Shown here: positions 1 through 9,709 of the stretch, one piece after another
Layout of the letters: every line of letters starts with the position of its first letter
How positions within the stretch are numbered: position 1 is the stretch's first letter
NCBI GenBank assembly: GCA_003560595.1
Contig: PWKY01000072.1
Coordinates: 1 to 39,135, forward strand
Length of the DNA: 39,135 nucleotides
DNA from: Thermoplasmata archaeon
GTDB lineage: Archaea; Thermoplasmatota; Thermoplasmata; Halarchaeoplasmatales; Halarchaeoplasmataceae
Reading direction: 5' to 3'
Translations under genes and position numbers: made by a program
The notes under the pieces: model-generated
Told to the model about the DNA's origin: nothing
The model's input: only the letters and a program-made list of their open reading frames with translations
Databases searched by the model: none

Positions 1-31
1 CAACACTTTCTATCTTATGTAGCTTCACCTT

Positions 32-760
32 TTAATCTTCTAGCATCGCTTTATTCATATCTCTGATCGTGCAGAAATCCATCAATCCTTCCTCACCTAA
101 TACGTATGCATGGAACTCCTCCGGTGGCAGGCCTTCTAGCGCTTTTGATATGAACTTCCTCGCTCTCAGAATATTTCTACCGTATGCAAGTGGACTAAAG
201 GCAGGTAATACCACCACGCCTGAAGGATGATATAGGAAACAGGATTTTTTAAAAGCCGCGGACATCTCATCCCTGATGGTAATAGATGGGTGCTCGTGGC
301 CAATTATAAGTGTGCCTTGTTTTTCAACTTCGATATGTCCGTGGGTTATCGATAGGGAATCTACTTTTAACACTTTTTCATAAAAAGGCACTCCAGCTGA
401 GTTGGTGATGGTTTTCAGAAAATTATCATGATTTCCTCTGACTACTACAAGGGAAGTTCTTTCTCGTAAAAAGTCCATAACTTCGTATATCTCTTTGAAT
501 TCCTGGTTACGATTTCTACCAAATTCATGTTTAAAATCCCCAGCAACAACGAGTGTTTTAGGCTCATACTGGTCTATTATCGTAGACAATGCGTCGATCA
601 TTAAATCTTTTTGTATCCTCGGAACGGTGGTACCCTGATCTGCCAAACTTGATTCGTGTCCAAGATGGAGGTCTGCGATTATCACCGTATCCTTGGCTTT
701 ATACCATACACACCGAGAAGAAGTTATGTAGAGATCCCGTTCTAATTTTATTTTCTGCAT
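32..760 (-). CDS. SbcD-related archaeal metallophosphoesterase (calcineurin-like)
   Basis: ORF with DLHLGHE, GDFKHEF, RGNHDN and GH.H motifs (metallophosphoesterase signature). Confidence 0.88.
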   Translation of the reverse strand: MQKIKLERDLYITSSRCVWYKAKDTVIIADLHLGHESSLADQGTTVPRIQKDLMIDALSTIIDQYEPKTLVVAGDFKHEFGRNRNQEFKEIYEVMDFLRERTSLVVVRGNHDNFLKTITNSAGVPFYEKVLKVDSLSITHGHIEVEKQGTLIIGHEHPSITIRDEMSAAFKKSCFLYHPSGVVVLPAFSPLAYGRNILRARKFISKALEGLPPEEFHAYVLGEEGLMDFCTIRDMNKAMLED

Positions 761-761
761 G

Positions 762-2204
762 TCAGGAAACTATGTCTTTGAAAATAGGGTTATCTTTTAG
801 TTCATCAAATGCCTCGTCGTTCAAAGCTTCTTCCCTATATTCATCGTTTAACTTTATGGCCCTACTCAAGAGAGGTTTCAACAGTTTAGTGTTGCCCTGT
901 TTAGCTGCGATCTTGGCTTTATAATACCATGCAGAAGGAGTGTCGGCTTCTCTTTTTACAACTTCATTGAACGCATTCATTGCATCTTGGTAATTGCCTA
1001 GTTGATATTGGGCTGCACCCATACTGAGCCATGCAAATATCTCATCATCTTGCTTTTCAAGAACCTTTTTAAAGGACTCAACAGCTTTTTCGTATTCTCC
1101 CAGCTGATATCGACAAGCACCCTGGTTATGCCAAAGATCTATATCGTTCTCCCCTAAATCTACCAGTTTGTTGTAGGTTTCTAAAGCCCCTTTGTATTTC
1201 TCAGCGTTGTAAAGTGCATCTCCTTTACGATACAATAGAGCCTTATTTTTTGGATTCATCTCCAAGGCTTTGTTGAAGTAAGTGATATCTGAAGGATCTA
1301 GTTCATGGATTTGTTTGTAAGTCTTCAGTGCTTTAGGTCTATCGCCTTTCTTTTCGAGGATCTCTGCCTTTTTACGCAATATGTCAGTATCACTATCATC
1401 TATATCCAATAGCAAATCGATGATGTCAAGGTTTTCCGGGTCGGTTTTTAGAGCTTTGTTTAAAAGTTTCTTTGCATCTTCTTCTTTCCCATCATCCAAC
1501 AAGGCCTCCGCTTTTTGAGTCACGAAACGACTATCGTGTGGCCTAAATTCAGCTAATTTCTCTAAAGCGATCTCATCATTTGGGTCGAGCTCCAAAATTT
1601 TTTCATAAGCTTTGACAACCTTGTCTTCTTTACCGATACTCTCAAAGTATTTTGCCTCGAGATGCCATAGACCTGGGTCATCAGGGGTCCTTTTCACCAT
1701 CTTATGGATATGCTTTACGTTGGCAGGGTTGATTTCTAGGAGTTTTTCATAAGTTTCATATGTCTGCTCCTTTCGTCCCAATATCCTCAGCACATTTGCC
1801 TTATTTAACAGTGCTTTTTGATTTTCGGGGTCTAATTTAAGTGCTTCATTTAAACACAATAAAGCGTACTCGTTCATCTCGTTCATGCTAACATAGGTCA
1901 TTGCTTTATTCAACCAAGCAGATATGTTAGTAGAATCTAGGTTTAACGCCAGTTCAAAAGCATCTATGGCCTGATCATGTTCTTCTGAGTTGTATAAACC
2001 CTTTCCGATATCTACATAGAACTTGGAAAAAACCTTTGGCTTCTCAGATACAACGTCCTCTTTATCTACGAGAAAACGGATGGCTTGCCTATACTTATAT
2101 AATGCTTTTAAATTCTCTCCATCTCGTATGTTTTGAGATGCTTCTCGAAGTATCTCTCGTACTTCTTCCAATACCTTCTCCTCTTTACTCTTTCCCAGCG
2201 GCAA
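762..2204 (-). CDS. TPR repeat protein
   Basis: Many ~34-aa TPR units (e.g. AWLNKAMTYVSMNEMNEYALLCLNEALKLDPENQ). Confidence 0.92.
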   Translation of the reverse strand: MPLGKSKEEKVLEEVREILREASQNIRDGENLKALYKYRQAIRFLVDKEDVVSEKPKVFSKFYVDIGKGLYNSEEHDQAIDAFELALNLDSTNISAWLNKAMTYVSMNEMNEYALLCLNEALKLDPENQKALLNKANVLRILGRKEQTYETYEKLLEINPANVKHIHKMVKRTPDDPGLWHLEAKYFESIGKEDKVVKAYEKILELDPNDEIALEKLAEFRPHDSRFVTQKAEALLDDGKEEDAKKLLNKALKTDPENLDIIDLLLDIDDSDTDILRKKAEILEKKGDRPKALKTYKQIHELDPSDITYFNKALEMNPKNKALLYRKGDALYNAEKYKGALETYNKLVDLGENDIDLWHNQGACRYQLGEYEKAVESFKKVLEKQDDEIFAWLSMGAAQYQLGNYQDAMNAFNEVVKREADTPSAWYYKAKIAAKQGNTKLLKPLLSRAIKLNDEYREEALNDEAFDELKDNPIFKDIVS

Positions 2205-2304
2205 TACAATTTCTCCTGTTGACTTTCAATCTTATATCAATACCCGATAGGATAATTTAGATATAAAATCTTCGGTATTAGAACTACTCATGTAAAACTA
2301 TTCC

Positions 2305-2841
2305 TTATTTAAAGATATAAAAAATTATATTCACTTCTTCATTTTCCAATCCAAATTCCACTGACCCTGCAGATATAATGTTACCATCGTACCCCCTTCT
2401 CACAGAATCAAAATCCTCTGATATCCCGTTTCGATGTAACACAAAGTTTTCGATACTTGTACTATCGATGCTTAGGGCCCAATATACATCTAGATGTCCG
2501 TTGATAAGAGAGGTTATATCTTTTAGATATGTAAAATTCTCTCTTGATATCCCTTCATCTATCAAATATACCATCTCCAATATTAGATTACGTACACGAT
2601 GATTTTCACGATAGTACGTTACCCCTGCATCTTGATAAGATGTTACTGGGATTGTGGCCGACATTATGGCTCTTTTAGTTTCCATACATTTGTTGTAGGT
2701 TATAGTCTGTCGATGATCGCTGTTAGATGGGTACATAATATAGGCGGATAGTATCGTAGAGGCAATCAGTAAGAAAACGAAGAAGAGAACTCCATCATAC
2801 AAAGTGAAAACACCCTCATTCTTTCTCATCCTAAACCCCAT
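2305..2841 (-). CDS. Pilin-like secreted/membrane protein with single N-terminal TM helix
   Basis: Short charged N-terminus then hydrophobic segment LYDGVLFFVFLLIASTILSAYIM; overlaps upstream ORF by 16 nt. Confidence 0.6.
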   Translation of the reverse strand: MGFRMRKNEGVFTLYDGVLFFVFLLIASTILSAYIMYPSNSDHRQTITYNKCMETKRAIMSATIPVTSYQDAGVTYYRENHRVRNLILEMVYLIDEGISRENFTYLKDITSLINGHLDVYWALSIDSTSIENFVLHRNGISEDFDSVRRGYDGNIISAGSVEFGLENEEVNIIFYIFK

Positions 2842-3308
2842 ATCCGTATCTGTAAAGAAGAAAGACGCATACTTCCATCCCTATTTGCTAAAACCATGGA
2901 ACTTGTTCTCGAATAAATGTTCATATCTTCAGGCAATTCTGCAGATGACATAGATAACGTAAAGGTATCCGTGTAAGAACTGTCGTCTCTTATATCAATG
3001 CGATAATTGAACCCCAACTCTTGAGGGTCGAGTGATCCTACTAAGTAAGAATGGTTCAATACTTGTAATTTGTCGCCACAAAATACTCCCGGAGATCTTA
3101 CCATCATATCCTCGGACCTAATCATCCTCATGAAATCTTCCAGATCATGGTACATATTTTCCATCTCTACTTCTTCGATGTATCTAGAATGCGTGCTATA
3201 AAGGCTGAAGCTAAACAGCCATATCCCGATTATGATGGCTAATAAAGCGGGAATATCCACAAAGAAACCTGCTACACCTTTGGTTCCTCTTAACATGAAG
3301 AACTGCAT
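2826..3308 (-). CDS. Pilin-like secreted/membrane protein with single N-terminal TM helix
   Basis: N-terminal hydrophobic segment GFFVDIPALLAIIIGIWLFSFSLYS followed by a polar extracytoplasmic region. Confidence 0.6.
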   Translation of the reverse strand: MQFFMLRGTKGVAGFFVDIPALLAIIIGIWLFSFSLYSTHSRYIEEVEMENMYHDLEDFMRMIRSEDMMVRSPGVFCGDKLQVLNHSYLVGSLDPQELGFNYRIDIRDDSSYTDTFTLSMSSAELPEDMNIYSRTSSMVLANRDGSMRLSSLQIRIWGLG

Positions 3309-3382
3309 TTTGTCCTAATATATAACTCTTTCAACATTGGTATCGGTACCAAATCAGAAATGCTTGTATAAATCAAAATTGA

Positions 3383-4864
3383 CTAGGATACATCATCTTT
3401 TAGTAAATCAAAGCATTTTTGATATAACTCCTGTTCTTCTATCTCATCAAATATATCTAAAGCCTCTTCCAAATACGTCTCATAAGAAGATCCTCCATCT
3501 TTCATCATGTCTGAACCGTATTCTAGAAGATAGATACCTAGATACTTTTTTATTTCTTTTTCTTTCACGGATTTAGACTCGAGCTTAGGTAATTCTAAAG
3601 CAGATCGATAATAGCTGATTTTTTCATTTTCATCTTCTTCGAGTTCAGCAGCTTTGACGTAATTATCAAATGCTTTATCATATAACTTCGCTTTCTCGTA
3701 ATACCTTGCTAATTTATCTCGATATAGATGAAGAGAATCTGAGTATAGCTTTTCAATAGTTTCAGCAGCTCTCCTATTAAGTAACCTTTTCTTCCCTTTA
3801 AATAAAGATTCATAAAGGATATCTCTTACAGGGAGATTCTTAAAACAGTAACCTTCTTCTTCATCCATCTCCTCTAAAATACCGTGTTCTAACGCTGTAT
3901 CAAGGTAGTCAAGTATTTCCATTTCATCCATACCTGCAAAATTCGATAGTAATTCATAATTAAATTTATATCCTAGTATACTCGCAGATTGTAGTAGATT
4001 TCTAGTTTTTTTATCCAGCTTAACTATCTTCCTTTCTATAACGTATTTCACCGTAGAAGGCCATTCAAAGGAATCATCCATAGGTGGATAAATACTTTCT
4101 TCAGGTATTATCAGCCCTTTACCCAACATAGATTTTACCGTTTCTACTATAAACAATGGATTTCCTTGGGTTTTGGAATGGATCATTTTGCAAAAATTAT
4201 CCGACGGCTCTACGTCTAATAATTCTTCTATGATCTTTTTTGTTTTATTTAAATCAAATGGTTTGAGTTCGATATGTTTACATAGATTTCTTTGTTTTAG
4301 ATGATGAATAGTTTCATCCAACACGATATATCCCATGGATTCCCCAGGCCTATATGTACCCAATAGTAAAATGGGATGGTTCGGTACGTGTTCCGATATA
4401 TATCTAAAGGCCAATAATGTGGCTTTATCCCCCCAATGTAATTCCTCAATAATTATAATAAGGGGACATCCATCTGCCATCTTCGCTATATTATCGAAAG
4501 ATTCTTTCAATGTATTTGGTTTTTCAACATCGAAAATAGAGATGCTATCTGTATTTTCTTGCCCAGAGAAAATGGATATACCTAAAGGCAGAGATGATAC
4601 GGATGTATCCGGCGTATTTAAAACTTCAAAAGCTTCATTGAAGGGATGATATGAAAGAGCATCTCTTGAGATGCATGAGCCCTGAAAACACTTAAAATCG
4701 TTTTCTTTTGCCTTATCTAAAAGCCATTCAACAAGTTCTGTTTTTCCGATACCCGCTTCCCCGGAAATAACCACGGTTTTACCTTTACCTTTCTTAACCT
4801 CCTCCAGAACCATGTTAAGGGTTTTGCATTCCCTATCCCTGTCGATAAAAATCAAATCACTCAT
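3383..4864 (-). CDS. AAA/STAND-like ATPase with C-terminal helical (TPR-like) region
   Basis: Walker A GEAGIGKT, Walker B LIIIIEELHWGD, C-terminal helical repeats; 8-nt overlap with upstream PAS gene. Confidence 0.82.
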   Translation of the reverse strand: MSDLIFIDRDRECKTLNMVLEEVKKGKGKTVVISGEAGIGKTELVEWLLDKAKENDFKCFQGSCISRDALSYHPFNEAFEVLNTPDTSVSSLPLGISIFSGQENTDSISIFDVEKPNTLKESFDNIAKMADGCPLIIIIEELHWGDKATLLAFRYISEHVPNHPILLLGTYRPGESMGYIVLDETIHHLKQRNLCKHIELKPFDLNKTKKIIEELLDVEPSDNFCKMIHSKTQGNPLFIVETVKSMLGKGLIIPEESIYPPMDDSFEWPSTVKYVIERKIVKLDKKTRNLLQSASILGYKFNYELLSNFAGMDEMEILDYLDTALEHGILEEMDEEEGYCFKNLPVRDILYESLFKGKKRLLNRRAAETIEKLYSDSLHLYRDKLARYYEKAKLYDKAFDNYVKAAELEEDENEKISYYRSALELPKLESKSVKEKEIKKYLGIYLLEYGSDMMKDGGSSYETYLEEALDIFDEIEEQELYQKCFDLLKDDVS

Positions 4865-6839
4865 TTCCCCCAGACTCCGTCAAACCCCCTTCTTTCAGAT
4901 AAATCAATAAATTATTGATACTTTTGTCTTTTTTCCTCACTGCTAGTGCCTTGACTTCACAACTTAGCCTTTCAGAATCCTTTTTGATCAAAGATACATT
5001 ACAACTACAGGATCCTTTTTGTCCTTCAGTGAGATCCTTTAGTTCTCTTTCCCACTTTTCTAGATCTTTTATCAGATGGTTCAAATTAAATGATAACATT
5101 TCTTTTTCAGTATATCCCGTCATCTCTAGAGCAGATCGATTTGCTTCGATTATATTCCCCTCTGAATCAACTAGTAACATCCCTATCGGTGCCCCTTCTA
5201 AGGCGATCCTAAATATCTCTTGAGAATTTTCCATGCTATCTAAATTCTTTTTATGTTGTGTTATGTCTATCATCGATATCAAAACAAGATCTGAACCTGG
5301 GAGAGATGAAGCGGTTTGGAAAACATCCCTGATATCGTTGTACCTGTTCTGTATACTCATTATCATATCTGAACGTTCGATATCCTTATTAAATAAGTCA
5401 TCGATCGAATCTTTCAGTTTACTTAAATCCTCGCTAAAAACAAAGTCTGAGAACTTCTTATCTTCCACCTCCTCTTGTGAATAACCGATAAGCTTTTCAC
5501 ACTCTTTATTCATCATCGAGATATTCATATCTTTACCTATGATCAACATCGCAGTACCCGTATTCTCTAGTATGCCTCGATGCATTTCTTCTTTTTCTTT
5601 TATCCCTTTTTCGTATCGGATCCTTTTTAAAGCATCGGTCATGTGTGAAACGAGGATCTCCCCCATCTTCAGATCGTTCTCGTCAAATCTATTTTTCTCG
5701 GTTGAAATATTCAGAAATACACCTATGTCATCAATAGGTATAGAAATAGCTGATCGGTACTCTTTATTGGCAGGTTCTGCATCTTCTGCGTCGTCAACAT
5801 CTTTGACAAGTATCGAACGCCTTTCTCTGTAACTCTTCCCAGCTATTCCTGTTACCGGATTTTTACTACCAACCTCAAGGGCACCGTCTTTGGTCGCTTT
5901 AACTACTAACTCATCATCTTCTACCTTATGTATAGTGCATGCACTGAAACCCAATATATTTTCAGCCGCGTGGATACTTAGATCATAAACCTCTTCTTCA
6001 GTCGTACAACCTACGATTTTGTAAGCAAAATCGTGAAGTCTTTCTATCTTATCTTTTTCCTCCTTCAACTTAATGTTTGCCTTATTTATGGCGGTTACAT
6101 CCTCCATGCTCCCTTCGATGTATATCACTTCGTTATCCTCATCGCGTATCACATAAGCATTATCTTTTACCCATATATTCTCTCCATCTATTCTTTCTAA
6201 AGGTATTTCATACCCTTTTATGACACCTTTTTCTTGTAAAATTGAGATCTCTTTATTTCTAAGGCTTTTATCTGGATAAAAATCATGTGCTTCACAAGAA
6301 TATAAGTCCTCTTTAGATTTAAATCCTAGTAGATCGACCATCGCGCTGTTAGCTGCTAGTATCTTTCCATCTACAGTTACGGAATACAATGGTATCGGCA
6401 CCCTTTCAAACAAACGAGTATATAAATCTTCAAGTTCTCTTCTTTCCTTCCTTTCTTTGATATCTTCGATCGCTGAATGCACGGAGGCGGATAGTCTAAC
6501 AAAATGTTTAGGAGATTTTACTACATAGTCTTCTAATCCCGATTTCATGGCTTGAACTGCGATCTCTTCATTACCTGTACCGGTGAACATTATAACTGGA
6601 CAATCCGGTTTACGTTTTTTCACTTCTCTCAAAACCTTCATCCCATCAGTCCATCTTATATGATAATCTGTTATGACTATATCGAAATCACATCCTTCTA
6701 AGGCATCCTTTAGTTCATTTGAATCTACAATCTCGTTGACTTCTACGTCTCTAAAATTTCTCTTTATTTCTCTTATCGCTAAAGAACGATCATCGGGGTT
6801 ATCGTCAACTATCATTATTTTTATCGTTTCACTCATCAT
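4857..6839 (-). CDS. Response-regulator receiver + multiple PAS + GAF sensory protein, no recognisable kinase domain
   Basis: Receiver: IMIVDDNPDD...VITDYH...PVIMFTGTG...VVKSP; PAS segments (ILAANSAMVDLLGF, ISMMNKECEKLIGYS, IIEANRSALEMTGYT); GAF-like central region; ends after the last PAS. Confidence 0.85.
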   Translation of the reverse strand: MMSETIKIMIVDDNPDDRSLAIREIKRNFRDVEVNEIVDSNELKDALEGCDFDIVITDYHIRWTDGMKVLREVKKRKPDCPVIMFTGTGNEEIAVQAMKSGLEDYVVKSPKHFVRLSASVHSAIEDIKERKERRELEDLYTRLFERVPIPLYSVTVDGKILAANSAMVDLLGFKSKEDLYSCEAHDFYPDKSLRNKEISILQEKGVIKGYEIPLERIDGENIWVKDNAYVIRDEDNEVIYIEGSMEDVTAINKANIKLKEEKDKIERLHDFAYKIVGCTTEEEVYDLSIHAAENILGFSACTIHKVEDDELVVKATKDGALEVGSKNPVTGIAGKSYRERRSILVKDVDDAEDAEPANKEYRSAISIPIDDIGVFLNISTEKNRFDENDLKMGEILVSHMTDALKRIRYEKGIKEKEEMHRGILENTGTAMLIIGKDMNISMMNKECEKLIGYSQEEVEDKKFSDFVFSEDLSKLKDSIDDLFNKDIERSDMIMSIQNRYNDIRDVFQTASSLPGSDLVLISMIDITQHKKNLDSMENSQEIFRIALEGAPIGMLLVDSEGNIIEANRSALEMTGYTEKEMLSFNLNHLIKDLEKWERELKDLTEGQKGSCSCNVSLIKKDSERLSCEVKALAVRKKDKSINNLLIYLKEGGLTESGGNE

Positions 6840-6887
6840 TTAGACCTCCATTCAGCGAAGGAGTTAGGGGGTTTTTGTTTGTTGATG

Positions 6888-6899
6888 GAGGATATCCTC
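6888..6899. promoter_or_regulatory. 12-bp perfect palindrome GAGGATATCCTC in divergent intergenic region
   Basis: Direct sequence; lies between the divergent PAS gene (start 6839) and DMT transporter (start 7040). Confidence 0.3.
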
Positions 6900-7039
6900 T
6901 ACCCATTCTTATCTTTTTTGTTGAATATGGCATCAAACACCCTTATCTTCATAGTTTATACAATTATTGTCCTATTTTAAGATTTTGTATAAATTCTGAT
7001 GGAAAATATTCATCTATAACGCCCTCATTTACCCCTTGA

Positions 7040-7915
7040 ATGTCCGAATCAAAGTCATCTATCAAATCGGTGTCAAAAGCTGTGATACCAGCGGCGATGA
7101 TAGCGGTATCTTTTGCAGCGGTTTTGATACGTCTATCGGATTCGCACCCGTTCACGATAGCTTTTTACCGGATGTTTTTTGCAACCTTGATATTACTTCC
7201 ATTGGTGTTTTTAAAAAGGACGGAGCTAAAAGAGATACAAAAAGATGAATGGAAAAATCTGACTAGTACTGGAATATTTCTCGCCGTACATTTTGCCGCT
7301 TGGATAACATCCCTACGCTATACCTCTGTTGTTTCATCAGTAGTTTTGGTAACTTCTCATCCATTGGTTGTAACTTGGATATCTGGTTGGTATCTTGGAG
7401 AAAGGTCCAGTAAAAAAGCATATATGGCTATATTATTATCTCTTTTAGGTATAACCATAATGGCGGCATCCAATTATAGAGTAGAACGATGGTCTCTCTT
7501 CGGAGATTTTTTAGCGATGATTGGTATGCTGGCTTTTGCAGGGTATATAATACGCGGAAGGGAGATGAGGAGGACCATGTCTACAACTACTTATTCTTTC
7601 GTGGTATATGGTATATCTTCATTGATACTTGGAGTCCTGAGCATTCTTTTCGGTGGAGCCGCCTCTTATCATCCTCCCAGGGAGTACTTGCTGTTTTTAT
7701 CCCTGGCCCTGATCCCTACCATATTCGGTCACACACTCTACAACTGGGCTTTAAAGTACGTAAGAGCGAGGTTGGTATCCACGAGTCTCCTCGCAGAACC
7801 CGTAGGTGCTTCACTTCTTGCATTTTTAATACTGCATGAGATACCTCCAGCTTTGACTATAGTAGGTGGAGCTATCACACTTTTAGGAGTCGTTATCTGT
7901 GCTAAGAGTAGGTAA
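7040..7915 (+). CDS. EamA/DMT-family transporter
   Basis: About 10 hydrophobic segments, two EamA-like halves ending in EIPPALTIVGGAITLLGVVI. Confidence 0.85.
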   Translation: MSESKSSIKSVSKAVIPAAMIAVSFAAVLIRLSDSHPFTIAFYRMFFATLILLPLVFLKRTELKEIQKDEWKNLTSTGIFLAVHFAAWITSLRYTSVVSSVVLVTSHPLVVTWISGWYLGERSSKKAYMAILLSLLGITIMAASNYRVERWSLFGDFLAMIGMLAFAGYIIRGREMRRTMSTTTYSFVVYGISSLILGVLSILFGGAASYHPPREYLLFLSLALIPTIFGHTLYNWALKYVRARLVSTSLLAEPVGASLLAFLILHEIPPALTIVGGAITLLGVVICAKSR

Positions 7916-7918
7916 AAA

Positions 7919-8229
7919 GCCGGATCACCGAGGTTGGCGCTCATCACGTTCGTGAGGACTCCAAGGACCTTCTCGACCCCGCTACCCATCGAGCATCGGT
8001 AGTCCACGGTAGGACTGCTCCCTTCCGGACCTGGCCCGTTCTCCGAGGCAAAGCTAAAGGTGAACAACCCTCCGGTTGTCTCCAATAGCACCTCCGATCC
8101 CAAAGGACGAGGTCTCACAGTTGGATCTTGGCTCATGAACGGGATGATTACGCCGTCCCCGGCGGTCACCCCCGCGTATCGACGGTTTCGGTGTATAAGG
8201 GCACGCCGAACGCCCCGGTTAGACCCGGC
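7919..8229 (-). ncRNA. ffs: Signal recognition particle (7S) RNA
   Basis: Minus strand has the helix 8 core GGCCAGGTCCGGAAGGGAGCAGTCC (8036-8012), helix 6 ACAACC-GGAG-GGTTGT with GNAR loop (8079-8064), complementary ends GCCGGGTC/GATCCGGC, a 3' T-run, and TATA TATATAAG (8251-8258) about 26 nt upstream. Confidence 0.96.
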
Positions 8230-8250
8230 AACTGACCTTATCCTGCATGG

Positions 8251-8258
8251 TATATAAG
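8251..8258 (-). promoter_or_regulatory. TATA box of SRP RNA
   Basis: CTTATATA on minus strand, ~26 nt upstream of inferred RNA 5' end. Confidence 0.75.
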
Positions 8259-8270
8259 GTTTTATCCCTT

Positions 8271-8903
8271 TCACCCTTCGTTTACAGCGCTTATATAGTT
8301 ATTCTGTCCAGATATAAAATGATCAGCGATTGTTAACCCGGATCTGACGACATCTTCTTTAAGTTCCTCAAGTGTGTACAAGTGGTAATAACGATCAAAA
8401 ACTTCTCCATCGTCTCTATTCCACGGAACCATCACATCTCTTTGCTCTTCAGGGAGATCCCACCTATCGGACTCTCTAGACCAGGAAGAAACCATAATCT
8501 TTCCCCCTGGTTTCAATATCCGTTTACATTCCTTCAAACTTTTTACTCTCCCCTCTTTCAAATGGTGGATAGCGGCGATGTACAGGATACCGTTAAAGGA
8601 CGAAACTTTAAAGGGGAGATCCCTTGCATCTCCTTTGATATATCCTCCTTTTGGACACCTTTGTTTAGCGATCTTAAGCAGTTCAAAGGAAGCATCTAAT
8701 CCTATGATATCTAGTCCAAGATCAACTGCCACTGAACAGTGTCTTCCGTTTCCACAACCGAGGTCTAGGATCCTACCTTCTAAATCTTTTATGAATTCTT
8801 CAACCTCTTTCCATGGGTATTTACGGGTTTTATCGAAATGTGACGCAATAGAATCAAAGACTTTCTGCGTATCCTGCTTATCTTCCATAGTTTTAGTTAT
8901 CAA
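8271..8903 (-). CDS. SAM-dependent methyltransferase (Trm9/ALKBH8-like class I)
   Basis: ILDLGCGNGRH, IIGLDAS, GDARDLPF, AAIHHLKEGRV, ILKPGGKIMVSSW motifs. Confidence 0.82.
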   Translation of the reverse strand: MITKTMEDKQDTQKVFDSIASHFDKTRKYPWKEVEEFIKDLEGRILDLGCGNGRHCSVAVDLGLDIIGLDASFELLKIAKQRCPKGGYIKGDARDLPFKVSSFNGILYIAAIHHLKEGRVKSLKECKRILKPGGKIMVSSWSRESDRWDLPEEQRDVMVPWNRDDGEVFDRYYHLYTLEELKEDVVRSGLTIADHFISGQNNYISAVNEG

Positions 8904-8944
8904 TGGGACAAAATTTATATTCTTTGCCTTAACTCATCCATAAA

Positions 8945-9709
8945 ATGTGTATTCTAGAATTAGTTTTGATAATGGTAATATGTATTATACTTTCCTCCGT
9001 AGCCTATATCTGCGGTCTGCTAAATTTGAGTGGGTCGGTGACCGCACTAATTCTCAGTCTGCTCCTAGGAATACAGGGGGGCATATTATGGATATTCCTT
9101 CTTTTGATATTCTTAGCAAGTTCTTTTTTGGCAACTAGGTATAAATTTAAATATAAAGAGGAAAGGGGTCTCCAGGAAGGAAAAAAGGGAGAACGTGGGG
9201 TGTTCAACGTACTTGCAAATGGTATGGTTCCTCTTATCATAGCCCTACTACACGGGGCTGACAATTCCTTCGGTCTTTTAGGTATAGGGATCCTAGGTAG
9301 AAGTTTGGCGGTCTTTCTATTCGTAACTGCAGTTGCCAGTGCGGCGTCGGATACCCTTGCCTCGGAGATGGGTGTGCTTTGTGATAAAGCTTATCTTATA
9401 ACAAATTTTAAGAGAGTACCCCCCGGTACCAACGGCGGTGTATCCGCCTATGGTCAATTATGGGCATATATAGGGTCCGCTTATACATTCGTTGTGGCCT
9501 TTGTGGTTTTTTCTTTACTAGAAGGTAATGTCCTTTCACCTTCCATGGTTCTGATCGGAAGTGTGTTAGGATTTGCTAGCTGTCAGTTCGACAGCATCTT
9601 GGGTGCTACATTAGAACGGAAAAAGATAATAGGTAAGTCTGCAGTTAACGTGATCGCGATATCTATAACAGTAATGATAAGTTGGGTGGTCATATGGATG
9701 ATAGGATAA
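8945..9709 (+). CDS. DUF92-family integral membrane protein
   Basis: Multi-TM protein with ASDTLASEMG and VPPGTNGGVSAYG motifs typical of DUF92. Confidence 0.85.
   Translation: MCILELVLIMVICIILSSVAYICGLLNLSGSVTALILSLLLGIQGGILWIFLLLIFLASSFLATRYKFKYKEERGLQEGKKGERGVFNVLANGMVPLIIALLHGADNSFGLLGIGILGRSLAVFLFVTAVASAASDTLASEMGVLCDKAYLITNFKRVPPGTNGGVSAYGQLWAYIGSAYTFVVAFVVFSLLEGNVLSPSMVLIGSVLGFASCQFDSILGATLERKKIIGKSAVNVIAISITVMISWVVIWMIG

Noticed and set aside
7738-8274. 178-aa minus-strand ORF
   Set aside because: Overlaps the SRP RNA and the DMT transporter antisense; composition is not protein-like.
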